64,000 nt of DNA from Peribacillus faecalis (GCF_014712675.1 NZ_JACXSI010000012.1:62001-126000); one strand, 5' to 3'; positions 27,813 through 38,238 are shown, counted from the first letter of the stretch. Numbers and translations: made by a program. Notes: generated by a model not told the origin, from the letters alone.

Positions 27813-27891
27813 AGAGACATTTCTTTCGTAAAGACGAAAAATAAAAAGCACCCGAACAAAAATATTCGGAATGCCTTTTTTCTCACTCTTT

Positions 27892-28318
27892 CTAACGCAA
27901 CTGAACCTTCACACCATTCTCAAAATCAGTCTCATTAATCAGCCAGTTATCGGATAAAATTTGCTTCAAGATAGCGAGTTGCTGTACATCGATTTGCAGA
28001 CGTTCCACACCGTTTTCAGTCAAGTTATAATCGCGGTCAGCCAACTTGCCGAACTTCAGCTGCAGCAGCCTTTGCAAACCGTTAATCGTCACAAATCTCA
28101 CCTGATAGCCGTCCTCAACAATTGAACGGAAAAACTTGCTGTCCTCCTCGGCAAACTGCCAAGAGCACATTGAAGTCGAAGTTCGTTTCAATATCGTCCC
28201 AAACACTGACATCCTTCTTCTCGATTTGAGTTAGCAACTCTTGATTGCTGACAGAATGACTGCGCAACGTCTCAATCATATACGCGATCGGTAAAGAAAT
28301 TTGGTTTATTTCCATCAT
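27892..28318 (-). pseudogene. Hypothetical gene with a frameshift
   Basis: Two overlapping minus-strand frames make one protein: the first (IAYMIETLRSHSVSNQELL, then SVWDDIETNFDFNVLL) has the start, ATG 28318 or 28315, and an AAAAGGAG site; the second (AEEDSKFFRSIVEDGYQVRF to the end) has no start. They join near 28150-28165. A +1 or -1 shift there gives about 140 residues. I do not recognise the family. Sequencing error, a real mutation or programmed frameshift cannot be told apart here. Confidence 0.6.
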
Positions 28319-28366
28319 CAAATCTCCTTTTCATTATGTATATCGCTTTATCATAGCACAACAAAA

Positions 28367-28389
28367 GAGCATCCGAACCGAATGCCCTT
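28367..28389 (-). terminator. Terminator of the sulfate ABC operon
   Basis: AGGGCATTCG (28389-28380) pairs with CGGATGCTCT (28376-28367) on the minus strand with wobble pairs and a short loop, followed by TTTTG. Confidence 0.7.
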
Positions 28390-28396
28390 TCTCTCG

Positions 28397-29464
28397 CTAT
28401 ATCACAAAATCAAAAAATACCTTGAGCTCTTTTGGCTTCACATAGATTGTATCGCCTTTTTGCAGTTGCAGTTCTTCACGGTTTTCCTTTGAAATTTCAA
28501 CCTCAACCATTTCATCATTGTCCTTACGTTTTAATTCAACGCGCACAACCGGACCGACTGCATGGATATGGTCGACAACCGCTTCAATCGATGTGTCATC
28601 AGACGCTACCTTCTCAAGCAAGAAATCATGTGGACGTGTATAGCCGATACCATTACCGTCTTCCTCTTTCTCAAGACCGGGTACATCTAGCGCATAATTC
28701 CCGGTTTGCAACTTGCCATTGCGTACCTGTCCGGAGAATGTATTCACACTGCCGAGAAAATCATATACAAACGGATTGGCCGGATTTTCATATACTTCAG
28801 ATGGACTGCCGATTTGCTCGATTTTTCCTTCATTCATGATAACGATACGGTCAGCAACATCCATCGCTTCTTCCTGGTCATGTGTTACGAACACACTCGT
28901 AATCGGAAAATCATTGTGAAGCTTACGGAGCCAGCGACGCAGCTCTTTACGCACTTTCGCATCTAAAGCGCCGAACGGTTCATCTAATAGCAGCACTCTC
29001 GGCTCGACCGCAAGTGACCTTGCCAGCGCAACCCTCTGCCTTTGTCCTCCTGACAGCTCATTCGGATAACGATCGCCGAACTGCTCAAGTTTAATCAACT
29101 TAAGAAGCTCCGTTACTTTTTCATCAATTGCCTGCTTGCTCGGTCTAAATTTTCGCGGGCGTACTCTAAGACCATAAGCGATATTTTCATAGATTGTCAT
29201 ATTGCGAAATAGCGCATAATGCTGGAATACAAAGCCTACTTGTCTTTCACCTATGCCGACATGCGACAAGTCCTGTTCATCGAATAAAACTTTTCCTTCA
29301 TCCGGCACTTCCAGACCGGAAATAATTCGTAATAACGATGTTTTTCCCGAACCTGAAGGACCTAACAGCGCAACTAGTTCACCGCTCTTAATTTCTAGAT
29401 TGATATCATGCAAAATTGGCGTATTGCCAAACGATTTTGAGATATTTTGAACCGAAATCGACAT
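28397..29464 (-). CDS. cysA: Sulfate/thiosulfate ABC transporter ATPase
   Basis: A 355-residue ATPase. Walker A GPSGSGKT near residue 36, Q-loop FVFQHYALF, signature [12 protein letters not shown], Walker [16 protein letters not shown], and a C-terminal TOBE-like domain ([10 protein letters not shown]) as in CysA. Last gene of sbp-cysT-cysW-cysA. Confidence 0.93.
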   Translation of the reverse strand: MSISVQNISKSFGNTPILHDINLEIKSGELVALLGPSGSGKTSLLRIISGLEVPDEGKVLFDEQDLSHVGIGERQVGFVFQHYALFRNMTIYENIAYGLRVRPRKFRPSKQAIDEKVTELLKLIKLEQFGDRYPNELSGGQRQRVALARSLAVEPRVLLLDEPFGALDAKVRKELRRWLRKLHNDFPITSVFVTHDQEEAMDVADRIVIMNEGKIEQIGSPSEVYENPANPFVYDFLGSVNTFSGQVRNGKLQTGNYALDVPGLEKEEDGNGIGYTRPHDFLLEKVASDDTSIEAVVDHIHAVGPVVRVELKRKDNDEMVEVEISKENREELQLQKGDTIYVKPKELKVFFDFVI

Positions 29465-29476
29465 GAGTCATCCTCC

Positions 29477-30355
29477 TTATCCGACTTTCTTTGAACGATA
29501 GTTGCCTTTTCGCTCAATAATATTTTTTATAACAAGCGTTACAATCGCCATTAATGACATGAGTGATGCGACTGCAAAAGCCGCTGAAAACTGGTATTCG
29601 TTATACAAAATCTCAATGTGCAGCGGCATCGTATTCGTCAGGCCGCGAATATGTCCAGATACGACCGAGACAGCGCCGAATTCGCCAATCGCGCGGGCAT
29701 TACACAAAATAATCCCGTAAAATAATCCCCATTTAATATTCGGCATTGTTACCTTCCAAAACGTTTTAAATCCTCCTGCACCAAGCACAAGTGATGCCTC
29801 TTCCTCTGAAGACCCTTGGCTTTGCATAAGCGGAATGAGCTCACGGGCAACAAACGGCATCGTGACAAACAAAGTCGCAAGTACAATGCCTGGCACCGCG
29901 AACAAAATTTTAATATCATTCGCTGCCAAATACGGACCGAGAAAACTGTTCGGACCATAGAGCAAAATAAAGATTAGACCAGCAATGATCGGCGAAACCG
30001 CGAACGGCAAATCAATCAATGTAATTAAAATGCTTTTACCCTTAAACTGATATTTAGAGATAGCCCAGGCAGCCGCTACACCAAAAATCGCATTGAGCGG
30101 CACGACAATCACCGCCACTAAAAGCGTCAGTTTTATAGCCGATAATGCATCCGGATGTGTAATTGAAGCAAGATACACATCCACTCCCTTTTCAAACGCC
30201 TTCACAAAAATCGCAACAAGTGGCAGCACGAGGAAAAGAGAAAGAAACAACAACGACACAGTGATTAATATAATGCGGACAAATAGTGGCTCTGAAGTTC
30301 TGCTTTTCACTGCTGTTTTTACCGCCTTTTTGCCTGCTTCCGTTTGAATTTGCAT
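29477..30355 (-). CDS. cysW: Sulfate ABC transporter permease
   Basis: A 292-residue permease with six membrane helices and the coupling motif EEEASLVLGAGGFKTFWKVTMP. Sequences ARAIGEFGAVSVVSGHIRG and LHIEILYNEYQF are typical of CysW. Pairs with CysT; 12 bases before cysA. Confidence 0.92.
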   Translation of the reverse strand: MQIQTEAGKKAVKTAVKSRTSEPLFVRIILITVSLLFLSLFLVLPLVAIFVKAFEKGVDVYLASITHPDALSAIKLTLLVAVIVVPLNAIFGVAAAWAISKYQFKGKSILITLIDLPFAVSPIIAGLIFILLYGPNSFLGPYLAANDIKILFAVPGIVLATLFVTMPFVARELIPLMQSQGSSEEEASLVLGAGGFKTFWKVTMPNIKWGLFYGIILCNARAIGEFGAVSVVSGHIRGLTNTMPLHIEILYNEYQFSAAFAVASLMSLMAIVTLVIKNIIERKGNYRSKKVG

Positions 30356-30370
30356 GTCTTTCCCCCTCCT

Positions 30371-31207
30371 TTATCCGTTCATAAATCTTCTGCTTGAATA
30401 CCATTGCAAAAGATTAATGCACAGTAATATTACAAAAGTCGCCACTAGCATAACTGTCGCAATCGCTGTCGCTCCGACATAGTCATACTGCTCTAGCTTT
30501 GTCATAATAATGAACGGCGTGATTTCGGTTTTGAACGGCATATTTCCCGCAATGAAAACAACCGATCCATATTCCCCAAGCGCTCTCGCAAACGCCAATG
30601 TAAATCCGGTTAAAATCGCCGGCACCAGCTCCGGCAATATAACTTTCCGAAACGTCTGCAGCCTCGTCGCACCAAGAAGCGAAGACACTTCTTCCACTTC
30701 TTTTTCGATATTTTCAAGTACTGGCTGCACCGTCCGAACGACAAACGGTAAGCCGATAAACACAAGTGCAATCATAATACCAAGCGGTGTAAATGCAATT
30801 CGAAATGAAAAAAATTGCCCGATCCAACCGTTCTCTGCATATAACGTAGCCAGCACAATCCCTGCGACAGCAGTCGGCAAAGCAAACGGTAAATCGACAA
30901 GACTATCCAAAATTCGCTTTCCCGGGAAATGATAGCGTGTCAGCACCCAGGCAATCAGCACACCGAAAATCGCATTAATGATCGCTGCGGCAAACGCTGT
31001 CCCAAAGCTTAGCTTATAAGAAGCAACAGCCCGATCATCTGTCACCGTTTCCCAAAATCCGCTCCACCCAAGCGAAGTCGTATTTAGAAAAATCATCGCC
31101 AATGGAATGAGCACAAGCACACCCAAATATAAAATCGTAAAGCCCATCGTCAATCCGAATCCGGGCAATACGGTCGCTTTCCTGCCTACTTTTCTCTTCA
31201 TCCTCAT
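30371..31207 (-). CDS. cysT: Sulfate ABC transporter permease
   Basis: About 278 residues, six membrane helices, coupling segment [22 protein letters not shown] and [18 protein letters not shown] typical of CysT/CysU. The start may be ATG 31207 or ATG 31201; the latter has the better GGGATGAGG site. Lies 68 bases after sbp and 15 before cysW. Confidence 0.92.
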   Translation of the reverse strand: MRMKRKVGRKATVLPGFGLTMGFTILYLGVLVLIPLAMIFLNTTSLGWSGFWETVTDDRAVASYKLSFGTAFAAAIINAIFGVLIAWVLTRYHFPGKRILDSLVDLPFALPTAVAGIVLATLYAENGWIGQFFSFRIAFTPLGIMIALVFIGLPFVVRTVQPVLENIEKEVEEVSSLLGATRLQTFRKVILPELVPAILTGFTLAFARALGEYGSVVFIAGNMPFKTEITPFIIMTKLEQYDYVGATAIATVMLVATFVILLCINLLQWYSSRRFMNG

Positions 31208-31275
31208 CCCTACTTTTCTAAAGACAATGACTTATAGAAGCATACGCCCCTATAAGTCATTGTCTTTATATTCCT

Positions 31276-32325
31276 TTACTGCTGATAAATTCCGTCAAAT
31301 GTTCCGCCGTCATTGAAGTGAGTTGTTTGCGCTTTTGTCCAGCCGCCGAAGTCTTCATCAATTGTGACGAATTCGATTTCCTGGAACTGATCCGCATATT
31401 TTTTCAGCACTTCTTCATTACGAGGTCGGTAATAATTTTTCGCAGCGATTTCTTGGCCTTCCTCGCTATATAAATACTCTAAATAGGCTGTTGCTACTTC
31501 TCTCGTTCCTTTTTTTTCGGCGATTTTATCGACAACCGCTACAGGCGGTTCAGCTAAAATACTTAGTGACGGAGCGACAATTTCAAACTTATCTTCGCCA
31601 AGCTCGTTGATGGAAAGGAATGCTTCATTTTCCCATGCGATCAGCACATCGCCAATACCGCGCTCAACGAAGGTTTGTGTCGAACCACGCGCTCCGGAAT
31701 CTAGCACCTCAACATTTTTGTAAAGCTTTTTCACGAAGTCTTTCACTTTTTTCTCATCATTATCATATTGCTTTGTAGCAAATGCCCATGCAGCTAAGTA
31801 GTTCCAGCGCGCGCCGCCTGATGTTTTCGGGTTCGGTGTAATAACCGAAACATCATCACGAATTAAGTCATCCCAGTCTTTAATATTTTTCGGATTACCC
31901 TTTTTCACCAAAAATACGATGGTCGAAGTATATGGTGTGGAATTATCCTCTAATTTGCCTTGCCAATCTTTTTCTAAAAGGCCCGCTTCCGCAATTGCGT
32001 CTATATCGTAAGCTAATGCCAATGTCACTACGTCTGCCTCATTTCCGTCAATAACAGAACGCCCTTGTTTCCCTGAGCCACCATGCGATTGATTAATCGT
32101 CACTTTCTGGCCGTGCTCGCTCTCCCATTGTTTCGCAAATGCTTGATTGAATTCATCATATAGTTCACGGGTCGGATCATACGATACATTCAATAGCTCA
32201 ACCGGTTCTTTTGAAGCTTCTCCGGAAGTTTTCGATTTATTTTCGCTTGCTGATTCATCCGAACCGCATGCAGCCAGCACCCCTATAAGTAAAACTAGTG
32301 ACGCTGATAATAACCACTTTTTCAT
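31276..32325 (-). CDS. sbp: Sulfate-binding lipoprotein
   Basis: A 349-residue extracytoplasmic solute-binding protein. It has a lipoprotein signal with lipobox LAAC (Cys near residue 18), then a low-complexity linker and the Sbp/CysP fold: [20 protein letters not shown] and [10 protein letters not shown] are the ligand-site signatures. ATG 32325 follows GGGGG; a longer reading upstream lacks this signal. First gene of the sulfate ABC operon. Confidence 0.93.
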   Translation of the reverse strand: MKKWLLSASLVLLIGVLAACGSDESASENKSKTSGEASKEPVELLNVSYDPTRELYDEFNQAFAKQWESEHGQKVTINQSHGGSGKQGRSVIDGNEADVVTLALAYDIDAIAEAGLLEKDWQGKLEDNSTPYTSTIVFLVKKGNPKNIKDWDDLIRDDVSVITPNPKTSGGARWNYLAAWAFATKQYDNDEKKVKDFVKKLYKNVEVLDSGARGSTQTFVERGIGDVLIAWENEAFLSINELGEDKFEIVAPSLSILAEPPVAVVDKIAEKKGTREVATAYLEYLYSEEGQEIAAKNYYRPRNEEVLKKYADQFQEIEFVTIDEDFGGWTKAQTTHFNDGGTFDGIYQQ

Positions 32326-32370
32326 TTTGGAACCCCCACATTCATTTTTCGTTTGATTGCTGCTGTTTAG

Positions 32371-32431
32371 AGAAAAAAGAAAGGCTCCTAACATGCAAAG
32401 TGAAAGACACACCTTGCATATTAAGAGCCTT
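32371..32431 (-). terminator. Leader terminator upstream of sbp
   Basis: A 22-bp stem (32410-32431 with 32381-32402) fully paired with three G-U pairs and a seven-base loop, followed by TTTCTTTTTT on the minus strand. It stands between the promoter and sbp, so every sbp transcript must pass it; transcription attenuation is the simplest reading. Confidence 0.75.
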
Positions 32432-32471
32432 CGGTTTTCCGATCAGCCAACAGTTTATTTTCTTATATCAA

Positions 32472-32501
32472 ACTATAATACTCATTAATCCTAGTTGTCA
32501 A
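32472..32501 (-). promoter_or_regulatory. Promoter of the sulfate ABC operon
   Basis: -35 TTGACA (32501-32496) with -10 TATAGT (32477-32472, spacing 18). TAGGATTAAT (32493-32484) sits in the spacer and is identical to the 10-mer at the yezD-cysH promoter. Confidence 0.6.
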
Positions 32502-32648
32502 CTAAGTTTTTGGGAAATTTTTATTTTTTTCCAAATTTTCTTCTCTAGCTTAATCCTTTTCAAATGCGGGGTGTTCTCTTAATGTCGGAAGAGTTATCAT
32601 TAAATTCAGAGAAAAAAGGGAGAAATGCTCAGTTCCTCCCGAATATTA

Positions 32649-33782
32649 TCATGCTTTTTGAACAATCGGCAAAAGCTCAAGCAAGTCATTAATCACATAA
32701 TCCGCCTGAGCAAGCTCGTCCTCTTGAGCAAACTCGAAACGGCAACCTATTGCCAAAAAGCCGTTACATTTCGCTGCCTCTATGTCCGATAATCGATCAC
32801 CTACTACCGCACCTTTTGTTATACCATATTTCTTCTTAATTGCCGCGACTAGATCACTCTTCTTCATCGTCGCAATCCGTTCTATACTAAATGTTTGTGT
32901 AACCCAGCAATCCAGTCGATAATAACTGACAATCGCCTGCAAATAAGCAGTTTGACCATTACTTGCGATAATAAGCTCATAGCCTTTTTCTTTTAGAGAC
33001 TGAAGCATCTCTATCGTATTTGGATATAACGCGCCATTCCCTTCCTGTATATGCCGAATCAGCTGTTCATGAAAAATTTCATTCGCTTTGTTCCGTACAG
33101 TTACAGGCTGATTCGGCAAAAGTGTTGCCCAAACGTCAGGCAGCGGTACGCCGATAATCTTTCGATATGTATCAATAGGCGTTTTTTTCGACCATAATTC
33201 CCGTTCCCGCAAATATTCGAACGTGTCATGAAGTGCCGTCTCTAATATTTTATCCGTCTGAAAAAGTGTGCCATCCATGTCAAAAATGATGGCGAACTCC
33301 TCACAATTCAAATATTTTTCCATCGTCGCGACCGGAACTGAAAAACCATTTGGATTCGTTGCTACCTCCGTTTTCGTCACCTGAAAGCCAATCGATTCGT
33401 ACAATTGAATATTCTCAGGCAGTTCGGCACGCACAAGACACTCGATTTTTTTTATCTCGTAATCTTTCGCGTAATTTTCGAGCCATGCAAGCATAGCTTT
33501 CGCTAATCCTTTTCCTCGTTTCTCCGGCTTCACAGATAGCCGTGAAAAATATAATGCCTGACCCTTTAGTTTGAACCGTACCGAACCTGCTGGCACACCA
33601 TCAACTAAGCATAAAATCGCTTGTTCCTCCCCTGAACGATAAGCATTCAGCAGCTGATCGAGCGGCTCTGTCACAGCGCTTGAAGGCACCACTAAATTAC
33701 GGTATTCCTCAAACGCTTCCCTCATCATCCTATGTACATCAAATAAATGCTCCTCTGCCGCTAAATGAATGTCCGTCTTCAT
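32649..33782 (-). CDS. GNAT acetyltransferase-HAD phosphatase fusion
   Basis: A 377-residue two-domain protein. Residues 1-155 are a GNAT domain (FSRLSVKPEKRGKGLAKAML, acetyl-CoA loop; QLYESIGFQV). Residues 162-377 are a HAD phosphatase (FDMDGTLFQTD, motif I; IIASNGQT, motif II; GDRLSDIEAAK, motif IV). ATG 33782 has GGAGG upstream; the longer frame to 33986 has none. A single protein with both activities would act on one small molecule twice; the substrate is unknown. Confidence 0.8.
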   Translation of the reverse strand: MKTDIHLAAEEHLFDVHRMMREAFEEYRNLVVPSSAVTEPLDQLLNAYRSGEEQAILCLVDGVPAGSVRFKLKGQALYFSRLSVKPEKRGKGLAKAMLAWLENYAKDYEIKKIECLVRAELPENIQLYESIGFQVTKTEVATNPNGFSVPVATMEKYLNCEEFAIIFDMDGTLFQTDKILETALHDTFEYLRERELWSKKTPIDTYRKIIGVPLPDVWATLLPNQPVTVRNKANEIFHEQLIRHIQEGNGALYPNTIEMLQSLKEKGYELIIASNGQTAYLQAIVSYYRLDCWVTQTFSIERIATMKKSDLVAAIKKKYGITKGAVVGDRLSDIEAAKCNGFLAIGCRFEFAQEDELAQADYVINDLLELLPIVQKA

Positions 33783-34005
33783 AATTCCTCCCAATAAATT
33801 TAAATATTTCCAATCATAAAACCAGGTTAACATATACGGAATTATTTTTCTTAAAATTAAATTCCCCATCAAGGAAACCTCAAAATATAAAACTATATTT
33901 AGATTCCACTTTCTTTGTTTATTCGCCAATTTAACTATTTTCCTTCTCGGCCCCTTTTTATCGTTGGTAAAATTAGTTAAAATCAAATAAAGGAGGTCGC
34001 TACAT

Positions 34006-34305
34006 ATGGCAGCTTGTCAAAAATGTCACAAACAGTGGAGCTGGAAAGAGATCACAAAAAAATCTTTTACCTTCGAGATGAAAATGGACTGCCCTCATTG
34101 TGGTCAAGTTCAATACATGTCGGCAAAAGCTCGTAAAAAAGCAATCAATTTCGCTATGATTCTACAACTAATTTGGTTGCTTCCGCTCTTTCTAGGAGCA
34201 ACATCCTACTTCACCATCATAAGTGTCTGCACCGCACTCATCATGAGCATCACCCTTAGCCCGTTTCTTTTAGAATTAAGCAACGAAGAAGAGCCTTTAT
34301 GGTAA
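34006..34305 (+). CDS. TIGR04104-type zinc-ribbon membrane protein
   Basis: A 99-residue protein: zinc ribbon CQKC (4-7) and CPHC (29-32), then two membrane helices near 50-68 and 70-90. It matches the small Cys-x-x-Cys-(20)-Cys-x-x-Cys family of Bacillales, function unknown. AAAGGAGG precedes ATG 34006. Confidence 0.75.
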   Translation: MAACQKCHKQWSWKEITKKSFTFEMKMDCPHCGQVQYMSAKARKKAINFAMILQLIWLLPLFLGATSYFTIISVCTALIMSITLSPFLLELSNEEEPLW

Positions 34306-34312
34306 AGAACAA

Positions 34313-34348
34313 AAGCTGTCCGAAAAGCCAATGCTTTCCGGACAGCTT
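34313..34348. terminator. Bidirectional terminator
   Basis: Perfect stem AAGCTGTCCG (34313-34322) with CGGACAGCTT (34339-34348) between convergent genes. Confidence 0.8.
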
Positions 34349-34353
34349 CTTTC

Positions 34354-35136
34354 TTATTGATTAAATACCGGAGAACGTTTCTCCAAGAAGGCTCTTACCC
34401 CTTCTTTCACATTGTCCGTTTCAAATACATCAGCAAATAGTTCGCGTTCAAGCGCAAGGCCTGTCTCTAAGTCTTTCTCAGCTCCTTTATTAACCGCTTG
34501 TTTAATGAAGCTTAAGGCATCAGCTGAGTATTGCGCGATTTTGCCGGCCAAAGCCTGTGCTGCCGCCAACCCTTCCCCGCTTGGCACAACTTGGTTCACT
34601 AAGCCAAGCTCCAATGCTTGCTGTGCTGTAATCGGGTCGCCTACAAACATTAATTCCTTCGCTTTAGATGGTCCGACGATACGAGGCAGTCTTTGTGTTC
34701 CGCCGCCGCCTGGGAATAGCCCTAACTTAATTTCAGGCAGTCCGATTTTCACATGCTCTTCTGCGATACGGATGTCGCACGTTAATGACAGCTCGCAACC
34801 GCCACCAAGCGCTAGACCATTCAGGCTTGCGATTGTCGGCTTAGGAAGATCCGCAATTTTATTCAACACTTCATGTACAGACGCATTTCGCTCGAGTTTC
34901 TCCGCTTTCGTGGCATTCATTTTTTGCGGAAATTCTTTAATGTCAGCTCCTGCCATGAAAGCTCTGCTGCCGTTGCCTGTCAATACAACAGCGCCGACTG
35001 CCGGGTTGGAAGCAAGCTCTGTAAAAATTCCATCCAACTCCTGCGTCACTTGGCTACTCAGCACATTCATAGGCGGATTATCGATTGTGACCGTCGCTAC
35101 ACGATTTTCAATTTCATATTTTACTAGTTCTCCCAT
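34354..35136 (-). CDS. Enoyl-CoA hydratase
   Basis: A 260-residue crotonase-fold hydratase. Oxyanion-hole segments FMAGADIKEF near 62 and ALGGGCELSL near 108, and catalytic glutamates in the region 110-140 (GGCELSLTCD, LPEIKLG). Hydrates trans-2-enoyl-CoA in beta-oxidation. ATG 35136 follows AAGGAGG. Last gene of acd-thiolase-SDR-hydratase. Confidence 0.88.
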   Translation of the reverse strand: MGELVKYEIENRVATVTIDNPPMNVLSSQVTQELDGIFTELASNPAVGAVVLTGNGSRAFMAGADIKEFPQKMNATKAEKLERNASVHEVLNKIADLPKPTIASLNGLALGGGCELSLTCDIRIAEEHVKIGLPEIKLGLFPGGGGTQRLPRIVGPSKAKELMFVGDPITAQQALELGLVNQVVPSGEGLAAAQALAGKIAQYSADALSFIKQAVNKGAEKDLETGLALERELFADVFETDNVKEGVRAFLEKRSPVFNQ

Positions 35137-35149
35137 TCTCAATTCCTCC

Positions 35150-35920
35150 TTATTTAGGCTGCATACGAATCGCGCCGTCCAAGCGGATTGTTTCGCCGTT
35201 TAGCATAGGATTTTCAATAATGCTAGCCGCAAGCTGCGCGTATTCTGTCGCTTTGCCCAATCTTGGCGGGAATGGCACCATTGCGCCAAGTGCCTCAATC
35301 GCTTTTTCCGGCAATCTTGAGAATAACGGCGTATCAATCAGTCCAGGCGCAATTGTCATGACACGGACTCCATCGCGGGCAAGATCGCGCGCCAGCGGCA
35401 ATGTCATACCGACAACGCCTCCTTTAGAAGCGCTGTAAGCGACCTGCCCCATTTGACCTTCGAAAGCGGCGACAGAAGCTGTATTGATGATGACACCTCT
35501 TTCGCCTTCTTCATTCGGCTCGTTTTGTACCATTTTTTCTGCCGCTAAACGAGTGACGTTGAATGTACCGATTAAATTGACTTCAATTACTTTCGTGAAG
35601 CGGCCCAAATCATGTGCTACCCCTTTACTCACTACTTTTTCACCATTTCCGATGCCGGCACAGTTGACGACTGTATTGACCTTGCCGAATTTCTCTATTG
35701 TTTGCTGCACAGCCGCGCGAACGTCTTCTTCACTTGCGACATTCGCTTGAACAAAATGAAGCACTTCAGGTCCTAACTCTTCTAAAAGCGCCAAGCCTCT
35801 CTCAACATTCAAATCAATGACCGTCGCTTTGCCGCCATTGGCGACAATACGTCTCACTGTTGCCTCTCCTAATCCGGATGCGCCGCCTGTTACAATCGCT
35901 ACTACATCTTTACTCTTCAT
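35150..35920 (-). CDS. SDR-type 3-hydroxyacyl-CoA dehydrogenase
   Basis: A 256-residue short-chain dehydrogenase. NAD motif [13 protein letters not shown] near 11-23, NNAG-equivalent VNCAGIG near 85, catalytic YSASK (Tyr near 161). The sequence resembles the HSD17B10-type 3-hydroxyacyl-CoA dehydrogenases that replace FadB-type enzymes in some beta-oxidation operons. Between thiolase and hydratase, which supports that role. Confidence 0.85.
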   Translation of the reverse strand: MKSKDVVAIVTGGASGLGEATVRRIVANGGKATVIDLNVERGLALLEELGPEVLHFVQANVASEEDVRAAVQQTIEKFGKVNTVVNCAGIGNGEKVVSKGVAHDLGRFTKVIEVNLIGTFNVTRLAAEKMVQNEPNEEGERGVIINTASVAAFEGQMGQVAYSASKGGVVGMTLPLARDLARDGVRVMTIAPGLIDTPLFSRLPEKAIEALGAMVPFPPRLGKATEYAQLAASIIENPMLNGETIRLDGAIRMQPK

Positions 35921-35939
35921 AAATTTAGCCCCCTATTAA

Positions 35940-37088
35940 TTAAATTCTTTCAATAATTGTTGCATTCGCCATGCCGGCGCCTTCGCATATTGCCTGCAAA
36001 CCATACTTACCGCCTGTTCTTTCCAATTCATGCATTAATGTAATCATGACTCGTGCGCCGCTTGCCCCAAGCGGATGACCTAAAGCGATAGCACCGCCGT
36101 TTACGTTCAATTTCGCTGGATCTGCTTTGAGTTCTTCCATCCAGCAAAGCGGAACTGGCGCGAACGCTTCATTAACTTCATATAAATCAATGTCTTCAAT
36201 TGACATACCGACTTTATCTAATGCCATTTTTGATGCTTCGATTGGACCTGTCAGCATCAAAGTAGGATCAGATCCGACAACTGTCCGGGAAATAATTTTG
36301 AACTTCGGCTTCAAGCCCAGTTCAAGCGCTTTTTCTTTTGACATAATTAATAGTGCAGCTGCACCGTCGCTCATTTGGCTTGCATTGCCGGCATGAATGA
36401 CACCGTTTTCTTTAAACACCGTCGGAAGTGTCGCTAGCTTCTCAATCGTCGAACCTCGGCGCGGTCCTTCATCTTGTGTCACTAATGTTTTCGTGCCATC
36501 CTCAAGTGTCACTTCAACTGGCATAATCTCACGGTCGAAACGGCCTTCATTTTGCGCTTGAATGGCCCGGCGGTGACTTTCAAGTGAAAATTCATCTAGT
36601 TGCGTACGGCTGTAGCCCCATTTTTCCGCGATTCGCTCCGCTGACAAACCTTGATTGATCAGCTCGTAGCGCGACGCCAGCTCCGGACTGTTTTTCGAAT
36701 TTTTTCGTGTCGAGCCCATCGGCACACGCGTCATGCTCTCGACTCCCCCGGCAATGACAATATCCATGTCACCACTTAAAATCGCCTGAGCCGCGAAGTG
36801 AACCGCCTGCTGGCTTGACCCACATTGTCTGTCAATCGTCGTGCCCGGCACATGAATCGGAAAATCTGCAATAAGAGCAGAAGAGCGCGCAATGTTCAAC
36901 GCTTGCTCTTCAACCTGCGATACACAGCCGATAATAACATCTTGCACGATATCTTTAGAAACACCTGCGCGTTTCATCAGCTCACTTAGTACACCCGCAA
37001 GCAATTCATCCGGACGATTGTTACTGAAAACTCCTCTGCTTTTTCCGACCGGTGTTCTGACACCTTCTACAATAACCGCTTCTCTCAT
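35940..37088 (-). CDS. Acetyl-CoA C-acyltransferase (thiolase)
   Basis: A 382-residue thiolase. Nucleophilic Cys in DRQCGSSQQAV near residue 89, GHPLGASGAR with His near 340, and second Cys in ICEGAGMANA. Cleaves 3-ketoacyl-CoA to acetyl-CoA. ATG 37088 follows GGGGG. 13 bases after the acyl-CoA dehydrogenase gene. Confidence 0.92.
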   Translation of the reverse strand: MREAVIVEGVRTPVGKSRGVFSNNRPDELLAGVLSELMKRAGVSKDIVQDVIIGCVSQVEEQALNIARSSALIADFPIHVPGTTIDRQCGSSQQAVHFAAQAILSGDMDIVIAGGVESMTRVPMGSTRKNSKNSPELASRYELINQGLSAERIAEKWGYSRTQLDEFSLESHRRAIQAQNEGRFDREIMPVEVTLEDGTKTLVTQDEGPRRGSTIEKLATLPTVFKENGVIHAGNASQMSDGAAALLIMSKEKALELGLKPKFKIISRTVVGSDPTLMLTGPIEASKMALDKVGMSIEDIDLYEVNEAFAPVPLCWMEELKADPAKLNVNGGAIALGHPLGASGARVMITLMHELERTGGKYGLQAICEGAGMANATIIERI

Positions 37089-37101
37089 TCTCTTTTCCCC
37101 C

Positions 37102-38238
37102 TTATAATCCTAGTCTTTTCGCTACAATTTGCTTCATAACTTCATTAGATCCCGCATAAATTGACGTTACCGCGATATCACGGTATCTTCTCGCAATCGG
37201 GTATTCTTCCATGTAGCCATAGCCGCCATGAAACTGCATACATTGGCCGATGACACGCTTAGCCATTTCTGTCGTCCACCATTTTGCCATCGATACTTGT
37301 GTTGCAACATCTTTATTTGCCATATGCTGGACAATGAGATCGTCGAGGAACATGCGCCCAAGCTCGACCTCAGTTGCCATTTCGGCAATTTTAAATTGTG
37401 TATTTTGCAAGCTTGATAGCGTCTTGCCGAACATCGGGCGCTGTTTGACATATTCAATCGTCATTTTCAACGACTCTTCTGCTGCTGTTTGTGCCTGAAT
37501 AACACACACTAGCCGCTCCTGCTGCAGTTTTTCCATTAAATAATAGAAACCTTTATTTTCTTGACCTAATAAATTTTCTGCCGGCACGATTGCATCTTCG
37601 AAAATCAATTCCGACGTATCAGCCGCATGCTGCCCGATTTTCTCCAGTTTTTTACCGCGCTTAAAGCCCGGTGTTCCTTCCTCGACAACAATGAGACTGA
37701 TCCCTTTATGTCCGGCATTCATATCCGTTTTACAGGCGACAATGACAAGATTGGCTTTCAAACCGTTTGAAATGAACGTTTTCTCGCCGTTAATGACGTA
37801 ATGATCGCCCTTCTTCACTGCTCTCGTTTGGATGTTGCCCAAATCGGAACCGGCACCCGGCTCGGTCATCGCAATTGCAGTCGACCATTCTCCGCTGACG
37901 CATTTTGGAATCCAACGGTCCTTTTGCTCTTCCGTTCCATAAGTCGCAATGTATGGAACGATAATATCATTATGAAGACCTGTTCCGATGCCGCTGGCTA
38001 CCTTCTCAAACTCTTCTATTAAGACGACTGAATAAGCAAAGTCTGCATTAAAACCGCCATATTTCTCTTCCGCCCACGGTACGAGGAAACCTTGCTCGCC
38101 AAATTTACCCCACAAATCTTTCGGCGTGCTCCTCTGCTTCTCCCATTCATGGAAAAACGGTCTGACTTCCTTATCAAGAAACTTCCTTACAGACTCGCGA
38201 AAAATCTCATGCTCTTCTTTTAAATACTTATGTGCCAT
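37102..38238 (-). CDS. Acyl-CoA dehydrogenase
   Basis: A 378-residue FAD enzyme. Typical segments AMTEPGAGSDLGNIQT, GEKTFISNG, and the catalytic Glu in YAGSNEVMKQI near residue 365. First step of beta-oxidation. It is the first gene after a strong sigma-54 promoter 47 bases upstream. Other readings such as isovaleryl-CoA dehydrogenase are possible. Confidence 0.92.
   Translation of the reverse strand: MAHKYLKEEHEIFRESVRKFLDKEVRPFFHEWEKQRSTPKDLWGKFGEQGFLVPWAEEKYGGFNADFAYSVVLIEEFEKVASGIGTGLHNDIIVPYIATYGTEEQKDRWIPKCVSGEWSTAIAMTEPGAGSDLGNIQTRAVKKGDHYVINGEKTFISNGLKANLVIVACKTDMNAGHKGISLIVVEEGTPGFKRGKKLEKIGQHAADTSELIFEDAIVPAENLLGQENKGFYYLMEKLQQERLVCVIQAQTAAEESLKMTIEYVKQRPMFGKTLSSLQNTQFKIAEMATEVELGRMFLDDLIVQHMANKDVATQVSMAKWWTTEMAKRVIGQCMQFHGGYGYMEEYPIARRYRDIAVTSIYAGSNEVMKQIVAKRLGL

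Noticed and set aside
34412-35203. 263-codon plus-strand frame
   Set aside because: Antisense shadow of the enoyl-CoA hydratase and SDR genes; serine- and proline-rich and without a ribosome site.
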